Below, piece after piece: positions 1 through 5,090 of a stretch of 5,090 bases of DNA. This DNA comes from Synergistaceae bacterium (GTDB lineage: Bacteria > Synergistota > Synergistia > Synergistales > Aminobacteriaceae). Every line of letters starts with the position of its first letter. The stretch's first letter is position 1. The position numbers were made by a program, and so were the translations under genes. The stretch covers positions 1-5,090 of the forward strand of contig JAISWV010000276.1 of the NCBI GenBank assembly GCA_031270755.1, in the 5' to 3' direction. The notes below the pieces were generated by a model. It was given only the letters and a program-made list of their open reading frames with translations, did not search any database and was not told the DNA's origin.

Positions 1-446
1 AAGCCTACAACTGGAAGGGCTTTTCCCTGGTGGGCACCTGGCAGCTTCTGCTGGGGGCCCACATCGTTTACACGCTGCCCTTTATGATGCGGCCTTTAAT
101 GGCAAATATCGAAATGATCCGCTGGAGCACGCTGGAGGAGGCCTGCGTCTCCCTGGGAGCCTCTTTGGGGACAACGATCCGCCGGGTGCTGATTCCCAAC
201 CTGCTGCCGGGGGTCGTGTCCGGCGCTCTGATGACCTTCGCCATGTCTCTGGGCGAGTTTCAGCTCGCCGTCATGGTCACGGGGTCCAGGTCTCAAACCT
301 TCCCCGTCGTCCTCTATCAGGCATTTTACGTTTCCACGGGCTTCGCCTGCGCCGCCACGACGCTTTTGATCTTGACAAGCCTCTTGTCCCTGGTGGGGCT
401 GACTTTGCTGGGCCGTTCCTTTTCCGGAGAAATCGTGGGCAGTTGA
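1..446 (+). CDS. ABC importer permease, PotC/ThiP-like, 3' part only (left edge truncated)
   Basis: This is the C-terminal 147 residues of an inner-membrane permease of a type I ABC importer. The frame is open from base 3 and ends at TGA 444-446. The real start lies outside the window, and an internal GTG at 30 is not a likely start because coding continues upstream of it. The cytoplasmic EAA coupling loop that docks on the ATPase is visible: Glu-Ala-Cys at 138-146, a Gly four codons later, then the ending Val-Leu-Ile-Pro. The second Ala of the usual EAA is Cys here. Hydrophobic stretches on both sides of the loop (LLLGAHIVYTLPFMM before it; VVSGALMTFAMSL and TTLLILTSLLSLVGLTLL after it) are membrane helices. 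It resembles the second permease (PotC type) of spermidine, iron or thiamine systems. It probably pairs with the PotB-like permease at 3232-4062. The family call is firm; the substrate is unknown. Confidence 0.9.
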   Translation, partial: AYNWKGFSLVGTWQLLLGAHIVYTLPFMMRPLMANIEMIRWSTLEEACVSLGASLGTTIRRVLIPNLLPGVVSGALMTFAMSLGEFQLAVMVTGSRSQTFPVVLYQAFYVSTGFACAATTLLILTSLLSLVGLTLLGRSFSGEIVGS

Positions 447-514
447 GCGCGGGGCTATCGCTTGCTCGGTTGGCTGTGCGGATGACAGAAGCAGATTTAT
501 ATAGCAGATTCAAT

Positions 515-520
515 GAAGGA
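515..520 (+). promoter_or_regulatory. Shine-Dalgarno GAAGGA that decides the start of the SLOG gene
   Basis: GAAGGA lies 11 nt before the ATG at 532. It directly overlaps the A of the in-frame ATG at 520, which is too close for ribosome binding at that codon. The site therefore favours the start at 532 over the one at 520. The spacing is a little long, so this is a moderate rather than strong site. Confidence 0.55.
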
Positions 521-531
521 TGAGCGGCGAA

Positions 532-1032
532 ATGGACGATAAATTGGGAGAAAAATTGAAGGGCAGGAGAATCGTCAGCGTGATCGGGACCTCGACGGCC
601 TCGTCTGAGCTTTACGAACTGGCGAAGGAGACGGGGCGCCTGCTGGCGGAAAGAGACTGCATCGTGGTCTGCGGCGGGCGGGGAGGAGTCATGGAGGGCG
701 TCTGCCGAGGGGCGGCGGAGGGAGGCGGCATTTCCATCGGACTGCTGCCGAACGCGCTTTCCGAGGCCAATCCCTACGTCTCGATCCCGTTGGTGACGGG
801 GCTGGGCGAGGTGCGCAACGTGGCCGTCGCCTCCGCGGGACAGGCCGTCATCTCCATAGGCGGGGCCTATGGAACCCTTTCCGAGCTGGGGTTCGCCATG
901 CGGCAGGGCAAGCGCGTGGTGGGGCTCCGCACGTGGCAGATTCAGAACGAAAAAGGCGAGCCCTCCGTCATGGTGTACGCCGCCACCCCGCTGGAGGCTG
1001 TGACCGCGGCGCTGGAGGGGCCTTCCTCATGA
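532..1032 (+). CDS. SLOG/LOG Rossmann-fold protein, TIGR00725-type (function unknown)
   Basis: A 166-residue cytoplasmic protein with the compact Rossmann-like fold once labelled 'lysine decarboxylase-like' (SLOG/LOG superfamily). Seen: an N-terminal beta strand and loop (IVSVIGTST, residues 14-22), a first glycine-rich loop CGGRGGVMEG (47-56) followed by CRGAAEGGG, a conserved Arg-Asn (95-96), and the second loop GGAYGTLSE (110-118). The second loop corresponds to the PGGxGTxxE nucleotide-binding motif of LOG proteins but has Ile in place of the leading Pro, as in the TIGR00725 group. LOG enzymes release cytokinin bases from nucleotides, while other SLOG proteins bind nucleotide ligands; the role of this subgroup is not established. 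The length is usual for the family. The start at 532 is chosen over the in-frame ATG at 520 on the position of GAAGGA. The gene sits 85 nt after the first permease, and its stop overlaps the ATPase start, so it is probably part of the importer operon. Confidence 0.88.
   Translation: MDDKLGEKLKGRRIVSVIGTSTASSELYELAKETGRLLAERDCIVVCGGRGGVMEGVCRGAAEGGGISIGLLPNALSEANPYVSIPLVTGLGEVRNVAVASAGQAVISIGGAYGTLSELGFAMRQGKRVVGLRTWQIQNEKGEPSVMVYAATPLEAVTAALEGPSS
1014..1020 (+). promoter_or_regulatory. Strong Shine-Dalgarno GGAGGGG for the ABC ATPase gene
   Basis: GGAGGGG lies inside the last codons of the SLOG gene, 8 nt before the ATG at 1029. The spacing is ideal. Together with the ATGA overlap at 1029-1032 it fixes the ATPase start and suggests translational coupling of the two genes. 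Confidence 0.75.
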
Positions 1033-2078
1033 ATGCCTTGAAGAACGGCGTGGAATTGACTGGCGTGAGCAAGGTGTACGGAAACACCACCGCCGTCCGC
1101 GACGTCTCTTTGGCGGTGAAAGAAGGAGAGTTTTTGTCCGTGGTAGGACCCTCCGGCTGCGGGAAGACGACGATGCTGCGCATGATCTCGGGCTTCGCAG
1201 TCCCCGACTCCGGGGACGTGCGGATTGGGGGCGAATCCATGAAGGGGGTGCCGGTGCGGGAGCGCCGTGTGGGCATCGTCTTCCAGAACTACGCACTGTT
1301 CCCCAACATGACGGCCTACGAAAACGTGGCTTTCGGCATGAAAGCCCAGAAGTGGCCGAAAACCAAGATCGAGAGCAAGGCTACGGCGCTTCTGGAAATG
1401 GTGGGGATGGGAGACCGGGCTGAGGCCTATCCCCGACAGCTTTCCGGCGGACAACAGCAGCGCATTGCCCTGGCCCGCGCCCTGGGCATCGAGCCTCGGG
1501 TGCTGCTCCTGGACGAGCCCTTGTCTGCCCTGGACGCCAAGGTCCGCAACACCCTCCGGTTCGAGATCAAACGTATCCAACGCGACAGCGGCATCACCAC
1601 CATCTACGTGACCCACGACCAGGAGGAGGCCCTTTCCATCTCCGACCGAGTGGCCTTGATGCGAGGCGGCGCGCTGGAGCAAGTGGGAACTCCAGCGGAG
1701 CTTTACGCCGCGCCCGCCTCGGAGTTCGCCGCGGACTTCATCGGAGTCAACAACATCCTACGCGGGGTGTACGAGGGCGGAGGGCGATTTACCTGGAACG
1801 GCCGCGTTTTCGCCGTGGAGACGGCGCGGAAACCCGGACCGGCGACGATGACGGTGCGGCCGGAGCGTCTGGTGCCCGCCGGCCTCGACTCCAAGAGCCC
1901 CAACGTTTTGGAGGGGCATGTGGTGGGTAAGGTTTTCCTGGGGCCCCTGACCCGCGTGGCTCTTTCCGTGGAGGGGGAAACGCTTCTGATGGACCTTCTG
2001 AGCGCCGCCGGGGAATCTTTGAGCGTGGGAGATCCGTTGAAGGCGTGTTTCGACGGTTCGGACGGCCATCTTTTGTGA
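1029..2078 (+). CDS. ABC importer ATP-binding protein, PotA/FbpC-like
   Basis: A 349-residue cytoplasmic ATPase that powers the importer. All nucleotide-binding motifs are intact: Walker A GPSGCGKT (40-47), Q-loop Gln86 within FQNYALFP, signature LSGGQQQ (138-144), Walker B VLLLDEP (158-164), D-loop SALD (166-169) and H-loop His196 in VTHDQEEAL. After the nucleotide-binding domain come FIGVNNIL (237-244) and a C-terminal TOBE-type region with VRPERL (276-281), which identifies the CUT1/MOI/polyamine-type importer ATPases (PotA, FbpC, UgpC, ThiQ relatives) and may serve regulation. The length is typical for the TOBE-bearing group. The start is ATG 1029, overlapping the upstream stop as ATGA with a strong Shine-Dalgarno site; the frame is open further upstream inside the SLOG gene, but that stretch reads as out-of-frame sequence. 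The binding-protein gene follows 48 nt later. Family assignment is certain; substrate cannot be read from this subunit. Confidence 0.97.
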   Translation: MNALKNGVELTGVSKVYGNTTAVRDVSLAVKEGEFLSVVGPSGCGKTTMLRMISGFAVPDSGDVRIGGESMKGVPVRERRVGIVFQNYALFPNMTAYENVAFGMKAQKWPKTKIESKATALLEMVGMGDRAEAYPRQLSGGQQQRIALARALGIEPRVLLLDEPLSALDAKVRNTLRFEIKRIQRDSGITTIYVTHDQEEALSISDRVALMRGGALEQVGTPAELYAAPASEFAADFIGVNNILRGVYEGGGRFTWNGRVFAVETARKPGPATMTVRPERLVPAGLDSKSPNVLEGHVVGKVFLGPLTRVALSVEGETLLMDLLSAAGESLSVGDPLKACFDGSDGHLL

Positions 2079-2083
2079 ATTCA

Positions 2084-2099
2084 CGGCTCTATGGAGCCG
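2084..2099 (+). other. Perfect intercistronic stem-loop between ATPase and binding-protein genes
   Basis: CGGCTC (2084-2089) and GAGCCG (2094-2099) form a perfect 6-bp GC-rich stem around the loop TATG. It starts 6 nt after the ATPase stop codon and ends 11 nt before the Shine-Dalgarno site of the next gene. It is followed by ATTTC rather than a T-run, so it is not a convincing intrinsic terminator. A role in mRNA stability or partial attenuation, which often gives extra binding protein relative to the other subunits, is an inference. Confidence 0.5.
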
Positions 2100-2110
2100 A
2101 TTTCAAACGT

Positions 2111-2118
2111 AAAGGAGA
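2111..2118 (+). promoter_or_regulatory. Strong Shine-Dalgarno AAAGGAGA for the binding-protein gene
   Basis: AAAGGAGA lies 8 nt before ATG 2127. It selects this start over the in-frame ATG at 2091, which would add 12 residues ahead of the signal peptide and lies inside the stem-loop. It is the strongest ribosome-binding site in the window, in keeping with high synthesis of a binding protein. Confidence 0.8.
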
Positions 2119-2126
2119 TTGTGACG

Positions 2127-3203
2127 ATGAGTGGAACGCTGAAGAAACTTGCGCTGACGGTGATGGGAGTGTTTTGTTTGGCGGGGGCGGTCTGGGCCGC
2201 GGAGCTTTACGAGGGAGAGAACGCGCTGCTGGAGGCGGCGAAGAAGGAAGGCGGAGTGAACAGCTACGACACGGGGCCCACCTGGGCCAACTGGCAGGCG
2301 CTGTTTGACGGGTTCGAAGCGCGCTACGGAATCGAGGTCACCTTCAACGACCTGGGAAGCGGCGCCACGGTGGTCCGCCTGGACAAGGAGCGGAACAACC
2401 CCCAGGGCGACACGGCTTATTACTTCATGCCCTCGGCCGCGGCGGCTCAGGGCAAAGAGGTGACCGAGCCCTTCAAGCCCGTCCACTTCGACAAAGTACC
2501 CGATATTCTCAAAGACCCGGACGGAAACTGGTTCTGCGTCCATAAAATGACCATCGCCTTCGTGGTGAACAAGAACCTGGTGAAGGAAACGCCGAAAAGC
2601 TGGGCGGACCTCCTGAAGCCGGAATACTCGAAATCCGTGGTTTATTTGGACCCGCGCACGGCCGGCATCGGGTACGCCATCGTGCTGGCCTGCGCCTACG
2701 CTCAAGGCGGGGACTTGGACAACCCCGACGCGGGCATCGAGTACCTGGCGAAGCTGCAGCAGAGCGGTAATGTCCGCATGATCGAAAAGACCACGGAGTT
2801 CGACAAGTTCGTGAAGGGCGAGATCCCCATTTGGATCACCTACGACGCCAACGCCTACCGCGCCAAGTACATCGCCGGCCTGGGAGACGCCATCGACATC
2901 GTGATCCCTGCCGAGGGCACCATCGCCTCTCCCTACGCCATGAGCCTCGTCAAAGGCGGACCTAACCCCAACACCGGCAAGCTCTGGCTGAACTACATCA
3001 TGTCGGACGAAGGCCAGGGGCTTTTCGCCAAAGGCTACGTCCTCCCCATCATTCCGGGCTTCCAGATGCCGGCGGAGGTGGCCGACAAATTCCTGCCCGC
3101 CTCGGATTACGAGCGCGTCAAGGACGTGGACTGGGTGAAGGCCGCGGAAGTGCAGACTAAACTGGCCGGGCTCTGGGGCTCGAAGGTCTTGGGAGAAAAC
3201 TAG
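2127..3203 (+). CDS. Periplasmic solute-binding protein of ABC importer, AfuA/FbpA/PotD-like
   Basis: A 358-residue precursor that captures the importer's ligand in the periplasm. The N-terminus is a Sec signal peptide: Lys6-Lys7, a hydrophobic core (residues 8-22) and a likely cut after Ala24 in VWA-AE. Cys17 is not in a lipobox, so the mature protein should be soluble. The body follows the type 2 periplasmic-binding fold of COG1840-like proteins: an early strand near NSYDTG, WANWQALFDGFEARYGI (an aromatic loop and helix), NPQGDTAYYFM with Tyr98-Tyr99, an inter-lobe region WFCVHKMTIAFVVNKNLV, SWADLLKPEY, and ITYDANAYRAKY (237-248). The double tyrosine that binds iron in ferric-binding FbpA is not evident at the expected later position, so iron is only one possibility; thiamine, polyamines, phosphonates or sugar phosphates are others in this fold. 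The start is fixed by the Shine-Dalgarno site at 2111-2118. The protein works with the permeases at 1-446 and 3232-4062 and the ATPase at 1029-2078. Confidence 0.92.
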   Translation: MSGTLKKLALTVMGVFCLAGAVWAAELYEGENALLEAAKKEGGVNSYDTGPTWANWQALFDGFEARYGIEVTFNDLGSGATVVRLDKERNNPQGDTAYYFMPSAAAAQGKEVTEPFKPVHFDKVPDILKDPDGNWFCVHKMTIAFVVNKNLVKETPKSWADLLKPEYSKSVVYLDPRTAGIGYAIVLACAYAQGGDLDNPDAGIEYLAKLQQSGNVRMIEKTTEFDKFVKGEIPIWITYDANAYRAKYIAGLGDAIDIVIPAEGTIASPYAMSLVKGGPNPNTGKLWLNYIMSDEGQGLFAKGYVLPIIPGFQMPAEVADKFLPASDYERVKDVDWVKAAEVQTKLAGLWGSKVLGEN

Positions 3204-3231
3204 AGCGCCGCGGGCAAAAGCCGTCGAAATC

Positions 3232-4062
3232 TTGAACAAAGCGCGTCTTTACCTTTTGCTTTTGCCGGTGACGGCCGTTTTGGCCGCTTTTCTGGCGTGG
3301 CCGTTGCTTTTGGTGCTGTGGGAGAGTTTTTTCGTCGCAGGAAACCTCTCCCACGCCAATTACTCGTCTCTTTTCGTCAAGAACCTCTATCGCGAGTCCT
3401 TTTTCACCAGCCTGGCTCTTTCGTTCAGTACGGCCTTTCTGGGGACGCTCATCGGGCTTCCCGTGTCCTATGCCATTCATAAGAGCGGACGACACAAGAG
3501 TTTCTTGATGGCCTTGACGTCCGTGCCCTTGACGTTCAGCGGCCTTGTCGTGGGTTTCGCCTTCATCGTTCTGCTGGGGACCAGCGGCTTTTTCACCCTG
3601 CTTCTGAAGCGTTTCGTGGACATCAACCCCCTGGAGTTTTCCGCGTTTCTCTTTACATGGCGGGGGCTGGTGGTGGCTTATCTCTATTTCCTCGTTCCGC
3701 GGATGATCCTCACCATGACCGTGGCCTGGAGCAACGCCGACTGGAGCCTCATCGAGGCGGCGACGAGCTTGGGGGCCGGGCGGGGGATCGTTTTTTTCAG
3801 AGTGCTTCTGCCCATGCTGGGGCCGGCGATCTTGTCCGGCTCGTCCCTTCTCTTCGCGGTGAGCATGGGGGCCTTCGGCACGGCCTTCGCCCTGACGGGA
3901 ACCGCCGTGAAGATCCTGCCCATGGTCATCTACACCCAGGTGTCCGACATGTCCTCGGACATTGCCCAGGCCGACGCCCTGGCCATCATCCTGACCGTGA
4001 CGACAACTCTTGTGATCATGCTCTACGAACGGACTTTCCGAGAAAAGAGGACCTCGGCCTGA
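3232..4062 (+). CDS. ABC importer permease, PotB/CysU-like, TTG start
   Basis: A complete 276-residue inner-membrane permease, the usual size for a six-helix subunit of this family. Hydrophobic segments include residues ~6-27 (LYLLLLPVTAVLAAFLAWPL), the helices around 60-80, 92-115 and 140-165, and two after the coupling loop (~195-225 and 245-265). The EAA loop is canonical: Glu175-Ala-Ala177, Gly181, then Val191-Leu-Leu-Pro194. It resembles the first permease (PotB type) of polyamine, iron or thiamine importers and complements the PotC-like subunit at 1-446. The start is TTG 3232. It is the only ATG/GTG/TTG between the in-frame stop at 3136-3138 and the first membrane helix, and later starts would cut that helix. 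No clear Shine-Dalgarno site precedes it, so translation may be weak or depend on ribosomes finishing the binding-protein gene 28 nt upstream. It is followed by a 111-nt gap before the kinase gene. Confidence 0.93.
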   Translation: MNKARLYLLLLPVTAVLAAFLAWPLLLVLWESFFVAGNLSHANYSSLFVKNLYRESFFTSLALSFSTAFLGTLIGLPVSYAIHKSGRHKSFLMALTSVPLTFSGLVVGFAFIVLLGTSGFFTLLLKRFVDINPLEFSAFLFTWRGLVVAYLYFLVPRMILTMTVAWSNADWSLIEAATSLGAGRGIVFFRVLLPMLGPAILSGSSLLFAVSMGAFGTAFALTGTAVKILPMVIYTQVSDMSSDIAQADALAIILTVTTTLVIMLYERTFREKRTSA

Positions 4063-4072
4063 GAGTGTTTTT

Positions 4073-4089
4073 CGCGATTTTCGCGTTTT
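4073..4089 (+). terminator. Weak candidate intrinsic terminator after the importer operon
   Basis: CGCGA (4073-4077) and TCGCG (4081-4085) form a perfect 5-bp stem around TTT and are followed directly by TTTT (4086-4089). It begins 10 nt after the permease stop codon. The stem is short and the T-run has only four bases, so it may be leaky. The same bases can be read as a tandem repeat TTTTCGCGA/TTTTCGCGT (4069-4086), which could instead be a protein-binding site. Confidence 0.35.
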
Positions 4090-4093
4090 ACTA

Positions 4094-4122
4094 TTGCGTC
4101 CCTCGATGTGTCGTATTTAAAT
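4094..4122 (+). promoter_or_regulatory. Low-confidence sigma70-type promoter for the kinase gene
   Basis: TTGCGT (4094-4099) and TTAAAT (4117-4122) are separated by 17 nt, matching 3 of 6 and 4 of 6 consensus bases. The location is sensible: after the weak terminator and in the most AT-rich stretch of the window, upstream of the kinase ribosome-binding site. The match is modest and may be chance. Confidence 0.22.
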
Positions 4123-4158
4123 CTTTGTTTGGGACATGTATTGCGATCGAAAGACTCC

Positions 4159-4165
4159 GGAGGGG
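4159..4165 (+). promoter_or_regulatory. Shine-Dalgarno GGAGGGG that decides the kinase start
   Basis: GGAGGGG lies 8 nt before TTG 4174 and 17 nt before ATG 4183. The spacing favours the TTG as the true start, adding three residues (Met-Ile-Asn) before the internal Met. It is the same core sequence as the site ahead of the ATPase gene. Confidence 0.6.
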
Positions 4166-4173
4166 TCATTGCA

Positions 4174-5090
4174 TTGATAAATATGTCGATACGAACAAGA
4201 TTTCGCCTGCTGATCGCCCTGGGCATATTTCTCGGCATTGCCGGAACTGCTTTCGTGAACTACCGGGCGGCAGTTTGCCTCGCGCTGTTCTGCCTCGCTT
4301 TGGTGTGCCTCAGGCCGCTCGCTCGTCCGACGGTCCCCAGAACGGAGTACGACGCCCTGGCGCTCCAGAACGCCAGGCTCGAGGCCTTGGCCGCGGAACG
4401 GGCCGACGAACTGGAAAAGGCCCAAGCGGACGTGACGGTTTTGACCCAGGCCAAAATCGCGGCCGAGAACAACGTCCGTTCCAAGACGGCTTTTCTCGCC
4501 AACATGAGCCACGAGATCCGCACCCCCCTCAACGCCATCCTTGGTTTGAGCGAAGTGGAGCTGCGAAACGAACTGCCCACCGAGACGCGCATCAACCTCA
4601 AGAAAATTTATTCCTCCGGCACCACTCTTCTGGGGATCATCAACGACATCCTGGACATGTCGAAGATCGAGTCGGGGAAGTTCGAGCTGTTTCCCACTTG
4701 TTACGATTTCGCGAACCTCATCAGCGACACGATCCACATGAACGTGGTGCGCATCGCATCGAAACCCATCGATTTCGAGACCGCCGTGGACCCGAATACG
4801 CCCGCCAAGCTCTTCGGCGACGAGATCAGAATCAAGCAGATTCTCACCAACCTCCTTTCGAATGCCTTCAAGTACACCCTGGAGGGCACCGTCACGCTGA
4901 CGATTTTCTGCAGGCGCCGGGAGGACAAGGTACGGCTGACGTTTACCGTAAGCGACACGGGCATAGGCATCAAAAAAGAAGACATTGAGACCATTTTTGC
5001 CGAATACAACCAGCTCGATAGAGAGGCCAACCGCAAAATAGAGGGAACGGGGCTTGGGCTCTCCATCTGTAAAAACCTGGTCGAGCTCAT
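4174..5090 (+). CDS. Membrane-anchored sensor histidine kinase, 3' end cut off (possibly hybrid)
   Basis: The first 305 residues of a two-component sensor kinase, running off the right edge. Seen in order: two closely spaced hydrophobic segments (~12-28 and ~32-46) joined by only about three polar residues, a Pro/Arg-rich link, a probable coiled coil (~58-107, rich in Ala, Leu and Glu), then the HisKA dimerisation domain with phospho-acceptor His113 in SHEIRTPLN. The HATPase_c domain has all its boxes: N-box NLLSNAFKYT (226-235), G1 DTGIGI (261-266), F-box around Phe275 (IFAEYNQLD) and G2 GTGLGL (291-296). There is almost no extracytoplasmic sensor. Kinases of this sequence type often continue into receiver domains, but that part lies outside the window. 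The start is TTG 4174 from the Shine-Dalgarno spacing; ATG 4183 is the alternative. The frame is also open back to the permease stop, so an even longer N-terminus cannot be fully excluded. It lies 111 nt after the importer; whether it controls the importer is unknown. Confidence 0.93.
   Translation, partial: MINMSIRTRFRLLIALGIFLGIAGTAFVNYRAAVCLALFCLALVCLRPLARPTVPRTEYDALALQNARLEALAAERADELEKAQADVTVLTQAKIAAENNVRSKTAFLANMSHEIRTPLNAILGLSEVELRNELPTETRINLKKIYSSGTTLLGIINDILDMSKIESGKFELFPTCYDFANLISDTIHMNVVRIASKPIDFETAVDPNTPAKLFGDEIRIKQILTNLLSNAFKYTLEGTVTLTIFCRRREDKVRLTFTVSDTGIGIKKEDIETIFAEYNQLDREANRKIEGTGLGLSICKNLVEL

Noticed and set aside
445..467. Possible terminator after the first permease (GAGC ... 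GCTC)
   Set aside because: The stem is only four base pairs with a long loop and no T-run follows, so there is no good evidence that transcription ends here.
462..503. Possible promoter before the SLOG gene (TTGCTC or TTGGCT with TATATA at 498-503)
   Set aside because: The AT-rich TATATA is attractive, but the candidate -35 boxes are 22 to 30 nt away, too far for a sigma70 promoter, and the 17-nt position holds TGTGCG.
933..1028. A 32-codon N-terminal extension of the ATPase, in frame from 933
   Set aside because: The extension is Arg-rich out-of-frame reading of the SLOG gene. The strong Shine-Dalgarno site at 1014-1020 and the normal family N-terminus support ATG 1029.
2121..2129. GTG 2121 as an alternative start of the binding protein
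   Set aside because: It lies only 2 nt after the Shine-Dalgarno site, too close for initiation. ATG 2127 has ideal spacing.
2103..3239. A 378-codon open frame on the - strand covering the whole binding-protein gene
   Set aside because: It mirrors the codon structure of the binding-protein gene, has no domain or membrane pattern of its own and no convincing start context. It is taken as an antisense shadow.
3657..4988. A long open frame (443 codons) on the + strand running across the end of the permease, the gap and most of the kinase gene
   Set aside because: It lies out of frame with two genes whose motifs are clear, its translation is rich in Arg, Gly, His and Pro with no recognisable domain, and it is the usual shadow frame of GC-rich coding sequence.
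1..5090. CRISPR arrays, insertion sequences, tRNA or rRNA genes, toxin-antitoxin or defence genes
   Set aside because: No regularly spaced repeats, transposase motifs, terminal inverted repeats or RNA-gene signatures were seen by eye. The window is occupied by importer and kinase genes.

Overview
The window looks like part of a GC-rich bacterial chromosome. All five genes lie on the + strand and are tightly packed. The solute-binding protein has a Sec signal peptide that ends in an Ala-x-Ala-like site and has no lipobox, so it is probably a free periplasmic protein, which points to a diderm (Gram-negative-type) host. The overall style resembles gut- or sediment-dwelling anaerobic diderms such as Synergistota or Desulfovibrio-like bacteria. 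That placement is an impression only and cannot be settled from this sequence.

Layout: (1) 1-446, the C-terminal part of a PotC-like ABC importer permease, cut by the left edge; (2) 532-1032, a small SLOG/LOG-fold protein of the TIGR00725 type; (3) 1029-2078, the importer ATPase, whose ATG overlaps the previous stop codon in an ATGA; (4) 2127-3203, a periplasmic type 2 solute-binding protein of the AfuA/FbpA/PotD kind (COG1840-like); (5) 3232-4062, a complete PotB-like permease with a TTG start; (6) 4174-5090, a membrane-anchored sensor histidine kinase, cut by the right edge before its end and possibly a hybrid kinase. No intergenic stretch reaches 300 bases. The gaps are 85, 48, 28 and 111 nt, and one junction overlaps.

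Together genes 1 and 3-5 can form a complete type I ABC importer. The binding protein captures a ligand in the periplasm, the two different permeases form the channel, and the ATPase drives transport. The substrate class (ferric iron, thiamine, polyamine, phosphonate or sugar phosphate in related systems) cannot be fixed from sequence alone. The unusual points are the SLOG-fold gene translationally coupled to the ATPase, the separation of the two permease genes by three other genes, and the sensor kinase with almost no extracytoplasmic sensor directly downstream. Short hairpins lie between the ATPase and binding-protein genes (2084-2099) and just after the last permease (4073-4085). No mobile element, CRISPR array, tRNA or rRNA was seen. 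I did not find strong evidence of an undescribed system. The best lead is the coupled SLOG protein inside the importer operon.
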